10,632 bases of DNA, from positions 1-10,632 of the forward strand of contig JAJZUN010000055.1 in assembly GCA_021848555.1 (NCBI GenBank), read 5' to 3'. Each line of letters opens with the position of its first letter. The stretch's first letter is position 1. This document shows positions 7,306 through 10,632 of this stretch, in pieces. The position numbers and the translations under genes are program-made. A model generated the notes under the pieces. It ran no database searches and was not told the origin of the DNA. It saw only the letters and a program-made list of their open reading frames with translations. Source of the DNA: Pseudomonadota bacterium. GTDB taxonomy: Bacteria; Pseudomonadota; Gammaproteobacteria; Burkholderiales; SG8-39.

Positions 7306-7314
7306 TGCTAGAAT
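7306..7314 (+). promoter_or_regulatory. Extended -10 promoter candidate for aroK-aroB
   Basis: TGC followed by TAGAAT gives an extended -10 element (TGn plus a five-of-six match to TATAAT). There is no recognisable -35 box in the GC-rich sequence upstream, which is tolerated by extended -10 promoters. The expected transcription start, about seven bases downstream, falls at or next to GTG 7321, the aroK start codon. Confidence 0.5.
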
Positions 7315-7320
7315 GGCCGC

Positions 7321-7854
7321 GTGAAAATCTCGGACAACATATTTCTCGTCGGTCTGATGGGCGCGGGAAAAACCACCGTCGGCAGACAGCTCGCGTCCGA
7401 GCTCGCCAAGACCTTTCACGATACCGACCATGAGATCGAGCGCCGCACCGGCGTCAGAATCGCCCTCATATTCGAAATCGAGGGCGAACCCGGCTTTCGC
7501 GCGCGCGAAAAGCAGGTGGTCGATCAGCTGACGCAGCTCGCCAACGTGGTGCTCGCCACCGGCGGCGGCGCGGTGCTCGATGCCGACAACCGCAGGCATC
7601 TGGCCGAGCGCGGCGTGGTGGTGTACCTGCACGGCCAGCCCAAGGATCTGTGGTATCGCACCCGGCACGACAAGTCGCGGCCCCTGCTGCAAAACACCGA
7701 TGCGCTGGAAAAACTGCAGAACCTGTATCTGCAGCGCGATCCGCTGTACCGCGAGATCGCCGACGTCGTGATCGACACCGGGCGCCAGAGCGCGCGCGCC
7801 CTGCTGCACCAATTGCTGCCGCAATTGCGCGAACGATGCAAACTCTCCGCGTAG
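7321..7854 (+). CDS. aroK: Shikimate kinase
   Basis: Cytoplasmic enzyme phosphorylating shikimate at the 3-hydroxyl with ATP, the fifth step of the shikimate pathway to chorismate. It has 177 residues, the usual size. Seen: Walker A GLMGAGKT (11-18), the DTD motif with Asp34/Asp36 (Mg and shikimate binding), Arg60 in GFRAREK, the GGG loop 81-83 (ATGGGAV), the LID arginine Arg120 in KSRPLL, and Arg144 in DPLYREIAD. The start is GTG with no Shine-Dalgarno upstream; homology begins immediately ([15 protein letters not shown]). It lies 122 bases after pilQ beyond a terminator, so it begins a new unit. Its end overlaps aroB by 19 bases. Identification is secure. Confidence 0.97.
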   Translation: MKISDNIFLVGLMGAGKTTVGRQLASELAKTFHDTDHEIERRTGVRIALIFEIEGEPGFRAREKQVVDQLTQLANVVLATGGGAVLDADNRRHLAERGVVVYLHGQPKDLWYRTRHDKSRPLLQNTDALEKLQNLYLQRDPLYREIADVVIDTGRQSARALLHQLLPQLRERCKLSA

Positions 7855-8918
7855 AACTGGGCGAGCGCGCCTACCCGATACACATCGGCGAGCGTCTGCT
7901 CGCCGATGCAAGTCTGGTCCTGCCCTACCTGGACCTGCCCCGGGTCGCGATCGTGACCAACACCACGGTTGCGCCGCTGTATCTGCAGCAATTGAGTGCG
8001 GCCTTGCGCGCCCAGGGGGTGGAAGTGATCAGCATCGTGCTCGAGGACGGCGAGCGCTACAAGAACTGGGCCACCCTCAACCGCATTTACGATGCGCTGC
8101 TCGAGCAGCGCTGCGACCGCAAGACCACGCTGATCGCGCTGGGCGGCGGCGTCGTCGGCGATCTGGCCGGTTTTGCCGCCGCGACCTACATGCGCGGCAT
8201 CCCTTTTGTCCAAGTTCCGACCACGCTGCTCGCTCAGGTGGACTCCTCCATCGGCGGCAAAACCGGGATCAATCACCCGCTGGGCAAGAACATGATCGGC
8301 GCGTTCTACCAGCCGCGCCTGGTGCTGGCCGACACGGCGGTGCTCGCGACCCTGCCGCCGCGCGAGCTTTCGGCCGGTCTGGCCGAAGTGATCAAGCACG
8401 GTCTGATCCGCGACGCGGCCTTCGTCGCCTGGCTGGAACAGAATATGGAAAAATTGCTGGCCTGCGATGCAGCAGCCCTGGCGCATGCGGTGCGCTGCTG
8501 CTGCGAGATCAAGGCCGCAGTGGTGGCCGCGGACGAGCGCGAAACCGGCGTGCGCGCGCTGCTCAATTTCGGCCATACGTTCGGCCATGCGATCGAGTCC
8601 GCGCTGGGCTATGGCGAATGGCTGCACGGCGAGGCGGTGGCCGCGGGCATGGCTATGGCGGCCGAGCTGTCGCGGCGCATGGGGTTCATCGCGCAGGCCG
8701 ACGTAGACCGCGTCGTCGCGCTGCTCAAGCGCGCAAAACTGCCCGTCGCCCAGCCCGGCATCGCGCCGGCGCGGCTGCTGGAGCTCATGGCGGTGGACAA
8801 GAAAACCGAGGGCGGCCGGCTGCGCTTTGTCCTGCTCGACCGGATCGGCGCCGGTTCCATCCGCGACCAAGTGCCGGCCGAACTGCTGCAGCAGGCACTG
8901 GCCGCCCCCGCCGGCTGA
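7836..8918 (+). CDS. aroB: 3-dehydroquinate synthase
   Basis: Cytoplasmic NAD- and divalent-metal-dependent enzyme converting DAHP to 3-dehydroquinate, the second step of the shikimate pathway. It has 360 residues, matching the family. Seen: NAD-binding region with EDGERYKN (70-77) and [11 protein letters not shown] (103-113); the active-site segment [20 protein letters not shown] (134-153); EVIKHGLI (184-191); metal ligands Glu184, His247 ([11 protein letters not shown]) and His264 (LHGEAV), at the same numbering as the E. coli enzyme. The ATG lies inside the end of aroK with no clear ribosome site, so translational coupling to aroK is likely. The frame is open further upstream within aroK, but homology starts at this ATG. 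Identification is secure. Confidence 0.97.
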   Translation: MQTLRVELGERAYPIHIGERLLADASLVLPYLDLPRVAIVTNTTVAPLYLQQLSAALRAQGVEVISIVLEDGERYKNWATLNRIYDALLEQRCDRKTTLIALGGGVVGDLAGFAAATYMRGIPFVQVPTTLLAQVDSSIGGKTGINHPLGKNMIGAFYQPRLVLADTAVLATLPPRELSAGLAEVIKHGLIRDAAFVAWLEQNMEKLLACDAAALAHAVRCCCEIKAAVVAADERETGVRALLNFGHTFGHAIESALGYGEWLHGEAVAAGMAMAAELSRRMGFIAQADVDRVVALLKRAKLPVAQPGIAPARLLELMAVDKKTEGGRLRFVLLDRIGAGSIRDQVPAELLQQALAAPAG

Positions 8919-8952
8919 GTCCGGCGCGCCGCACCGGCCCGCAGGGCCGGAC
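8919..8952 (+). other. Two mutually exclusive GC-rich stems directly after the aroB stop
   Basis: GTCCGGC (8919-8925) can pair with GCCGGAC (8946-8952), and CCGGCCC (8934-8940) can pair with GGGCCGG (8944-8950; loop GCA). Both are perfect 7-base-pair stems sharing the 3' strand, so they exclude each other. No T-tract follows, so this is not a standard intrinsic terminator. It could protect the aroB mRNA 3' end or be a by-product of local GC content. Confidence 0.45.
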
Positions 8953-8966
8953 TGGGGCCTAAACGC

Positions 8967-8995
8967 TTGAAGTGACACGGGTCCGCAGGTAAAAT
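8967..8995 (+). promoter_or_regulatory. Candidate sigma-70 promoter for gltB
   Basis: TTGAAG (8967-8972), an exact 17-base spacer and TAAAAT (8990-8995) match the -35 and -10 consensus at four of six and five of six positions. Transcription would begin near 9002, giving a leader of about 68 bases that starts with the hairpin listed next. Confidence 0.55.
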
Positions 8996-8999
8996 CAAC

Positions 9000-9051
9000 G
9001 GTTCCGCCGGAAAAGTCGCGCGCTTGCGCGCGGCCTTCCGGAGCCATTTTT
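9000..9051 (+). terminator. Terminator-like hairpin with T-tract in the gltB leader
   Basis: A long stem: CGCGCGC (9017-9023) with GCGCGCG (9026-9032), then CCGGAA (9007-9012) with TTCCGG (9036-9041), then GGTT (9000-9003) with AGCC (9042-9045), interrupted by small internal loops or bulges. T5 (9047-9051) follows after one A. It lies between the predicted gltB start of transcription and the gltB start codon. It may terminate aroB read-through, act as an attenuator of gltB, or stabilise the 5' end of the gltB mRNA. The structure is clear; the function is not. Confidence 0.6.
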
Positions 9052-9056
9052 GCAGC

Positions 9057-9062
9057 TAAAGG
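9057..9062 (+). promoter_or_regulatory. Ribosome binding site of gltB
   Basis: TAAAGG ends seven bases before GTG 9070 and supports that start codon. No in-frame ATG exists near this position. Confidence 0.6.
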
Positions 9063-9069
9063 TACCAGC

Positions 9070-10632
9070 GTGACCCAACCGGCTCTACCACTCAATCGGC
9101 CCGCGGCGCAGGGGTTATACGATCCCGCCAACGAACACGACGCCTGCGGCGTGGGATTCGTCGCCAATATCAAGGGCGCCAGAAGCCACGGCATCGTCGA
9201 GCAAGGGCTGCTGATCCTGAAGAACCTCGCGCACCGCGGCGCGGTCGGGGCCGATCCGCTCGCGAGCGATGGCGCCGGCATCCTGATCCAGATCCCGGAC
9301 CGGTTCCTGCGCGAGGAAATGGCGGCGCAGGGCGTGCAGCTGCCGCCAGTGGGCCAATACGGCGTAGGCATGGTGTTCCTGCCGCAGGAAGCGGCATCGC
9401 GCTTCGCCTGTGAATACGAAATCGAGCGCGCGATCAAGGACGAGGGACAGGTGCTGCTCGGCTGGCGCGATGTGCCGCGCGACAACTCGGGGCTGGGCGA
9501 GTCGGGGAAGAAGATAGAGCCGGTGGTGCGCCAGGTATTCATCGGCCGCGGCAGCAACGTGACCGTAACCGACGCGCTGGAGCGCAAGCTCTACATCATC
9601 CGCAAGTCTTCGGGCCACGCGATCCAGGCGCTGCGGCTCAAGCACGGCAAGGAGTTCTATGTGCCGTCGATGTCGGCGCGTACCCTCGTGTACAAGGGCT
9701 TGCTGCTCGCCGATCAGGTGGGCCGGTATTACAAGGACCTGCAGGATCCGCGCCTGGTGTCGGCGCTGGCGCTGGTGCACCAGCGCTTCTCCACCAATAC
9801 TTTCCCGACCTGGGACCTTGCGCACCCGTTCCGCCTGATCGCCCACAACGGCGAGATCAACACCCTGCGCGGCAACGTCAACTGGATCCGCGCGCGGCAG
9901 CAGGCGATTTTCAGCCCGATACTCGAAGCCGACCTGAACAAGGTCTGGCCGCTGATCTACGACGGCCAGTCCGATTCGGCCTCGTTCGACAATGCGCTCG
10001 AGCTGCTGGTAATGTCGGGCTATTCGCTCGCGCACGCGATGATGATGCTGATTCCCGAGGCCTGGGAAAAGCACAACACCATGGACGACAACCGGCGTGC
10101 TTTCTATGAGTACCATGCGGCGATGATGGAGCCCTGGGACGGCCCGGCCGCGGTCGCGTTCAGCGACGGGCGCCAGATCGGCGCCACACTCGACCGCAAC
10201 GGCCTGCGCCCGGCGCGCTACATCGTCACCGACGACGACCTCGTGATCATGGCGTCCGAAGCGGGCGTGCTGCCGATTTCCGAGGAAAAGATCGTCAAGA
10301 AATGGCGCCTGCAGCCGGGCAAGATGTTCCTCATCGATGTCGAACGCGGACGCATCATCGACGACAAGGAGCTGAAGGATACCCTCGCGGCGGCGAAACC
10401 CTACCGCGAGTGGATAGAGCGCATCCGCGTCAGGCTCGATGACGTGGAGACCGACCGGCAGCAACCCGAGCGCTCGGAAGTGCCGCCGCTCGACCGACAG
10501 CAGGCCTTCGGCTATACCCAGGAAGAGCTCAAGTTCCTGATGCTGCCGATGGCCGCAGCCGGGGAGGAAGCCATCGGCTCCATGGGCAACGACTCGCCGC
10601 TGGCGGTGCTGTCGGACAAGAACAAGACCCTG
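9070..10632 (+). CDS. gltB: Glutamate synthase (NADPH) large subunit, partial: C-terminus beyond right edge
   Basis: Cytoplasmic iron-sulfur flavoenzyme of nitrogen assimilation: its N-terminal amidotransferase releases ammonia from glutamine, which is added to 2-oxoglutarate in the synthase domain; the small subunit GltD supplies electrons. Open for 521 codons from GTG 9070 to the right edge, about one third of a usual 1,480-1,550-residue protein. Seen: a propeptide of 25 residues ending HDA, then CGVGF with Cys26 as the predicted N-terminal nucleophile after processing; class II amidotransferase domain to about 430 with HQRFSTNTFPTWDLAHPF (237-254), AHNGEINTLRGN (258-269) and DGQSDSASFDN; the start of the central domain near MGNDSPLAVLSDK at the edge. 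TAAAGG lies seven bases before the GTG. The synthase domain and FMN and cluster ligands are not in view. gltD is expected downstream. Identification is secure. Confidence 0.97.
   Translation, partial: MTQPALPLNRPAAQGLYDPANEHDACGVGFVANIKGARSHGIVEQGLLILKNLAHRGAVGADPLASDGAGILIQIPDRFLREEMAAQGVQLPPVGQYGVGMVFLPQEAASRFACEYEIERAIKDEGQVLLGWRDVPRDNSGLGESGKKIEPVVRQVFIGRGSNVTVTDALERKLYIIRKSSGHAIQALRLKHGKEFYVPSMSARTLVYKGLLLADQVGRYYKDLQDPRLVSALALVHQRFSTNTFPTWDLAHPFRLIAHNGEINTLRGNVNWIRARQQAIFSPILEADLNKVWPLIYDGQSDSASFDNALELLVMSGYSLAHAMMMLIPEAWEKHNTMDDNRRAFYEYHAAMMEPWDGPAAVAFSDGRQIGATLDRNGLRPARYIVTDDDLVIMASEAGVLPISEEKIVKKWRLQPGKMFLIDVERGRIIDDKELKDTLAAAKPYREWIERIRVRLDDVETDRQQPERSEVPPLDRQQAFGYTQEELKFLMLPMAAAGEEAIGSMGNDSPLAVLSDKNKTL

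Noticed and set aside
7199..7320. GC-rich palindromic sequence between pilQ and aroK as a possible small RNA or repeat
   Set aside because: After the clear terminator, the GCGCC/GGCGC tracts at about 7253-7296 pair in many weak ways, as expected from composition alone; no single strong structure or T-tract is seen.
7524..9587. A 687-codon minus-strand open frame crossing aroK, aroB, the intergenic gap and gltB
   Set aside because: It runs antisense to three well-identified genes, has low-complexity Arg/Ala/Ser/Pro-rich translation, and shows no domain. GC-rich codon bias removes stops by chance.
9115..10464. A 449-codon minus-strand open frame antisense to gltB
   Set aside because: It is a shadow of the gltB reading frame, His/Arg/Val/Leu-rich with no recognisable fold.
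1..10632. An undescribed system, mobile element, CRISPR array or defence island
   Set aside because: All coding sequence belongs to well-known housekeeping families in a conserved order with uniform composition. No repeats with spacers, transposase, integrase, tRNA or unknown gene was found.

Overview
The window is a GC-rich stretch of a proteobacterial chromosome. It carries a conserved housekeeping block: ponA on the minus strand, divergent from pilM-pilN-pilO-pilP-pilQ, followed by aroK, aroB and gltB on the plus strand. Gene order and protein character (PilM beginning at a TTG codon, PilQ with two AMIN-like modules, a GltB with a short propeptide ending in Ala before CGVGF) fit a betaproteobacterium best. 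The broader arrangement is shared with gammaproteobacteria such as Pseudomonas. The exact lineage cannot be fixed from this sequence alone.

Layout. Positions 1-1788 (minus) hold the first 596 codons of a class A penicillin-binding protein (PBP1A), cut by the left edge before the KTG motif. Positions 1789-2212 are a 424-base non-coding spacer between the divergent genes. It contains an AT-rich promoter island before pilM, a GC-rich inverted repeat, a possible -10 box for ponA and degenerate repeat-like sequence. Positions 2213-7198 are the tight pilMNOPQ operon, with 4-base overlaps at pilM/pilN and pilO/pilP and a 9-base gap at pilN/pilO. It ends in a textbook intrinsic terminator (7219-7246). 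Positions 7321-8918 hold aroK and aroB, which overlap by 19 bases. Positions 9070-10632 hold the first 521 codons of the glutamate synthase large subunit, cut by the right edge. A promoter and a strong hairpin with a T-tract lie in its leader.

How they work together. PilM (cytoplasmic, actin-like), PilN and PilO (inner membrane), PilP (lipoprotein) and PilQ (outer-membrane secretin) form the alignment complex that links the type IV pilus motor to the outer-membrane pore. PBP1A builds the peptidoglycan this complex must cross, a functional neighbourhood long conserved in proteobacteria. AroK and AroB are shikimate-pathway enzymes, and GltB assimilates ammonium with GltD, which would be expected beyond the right edge.

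I found no mobile element, CRISPR array, RNA gene, defence system or unknown protein. The points worth a second look are regulatory: a candidate leaderless aroK transcript with an overlapping mini-ORF, a terminator-like hairpin directly after the predicted gltB promoter, competing stems after aroB, and the ponA-pilM spacer. Several start codons need care (TTG for pilM; GTG for pilN, aroK and gltB; ATG 5075 rather than GTG 5063 for pilQ).
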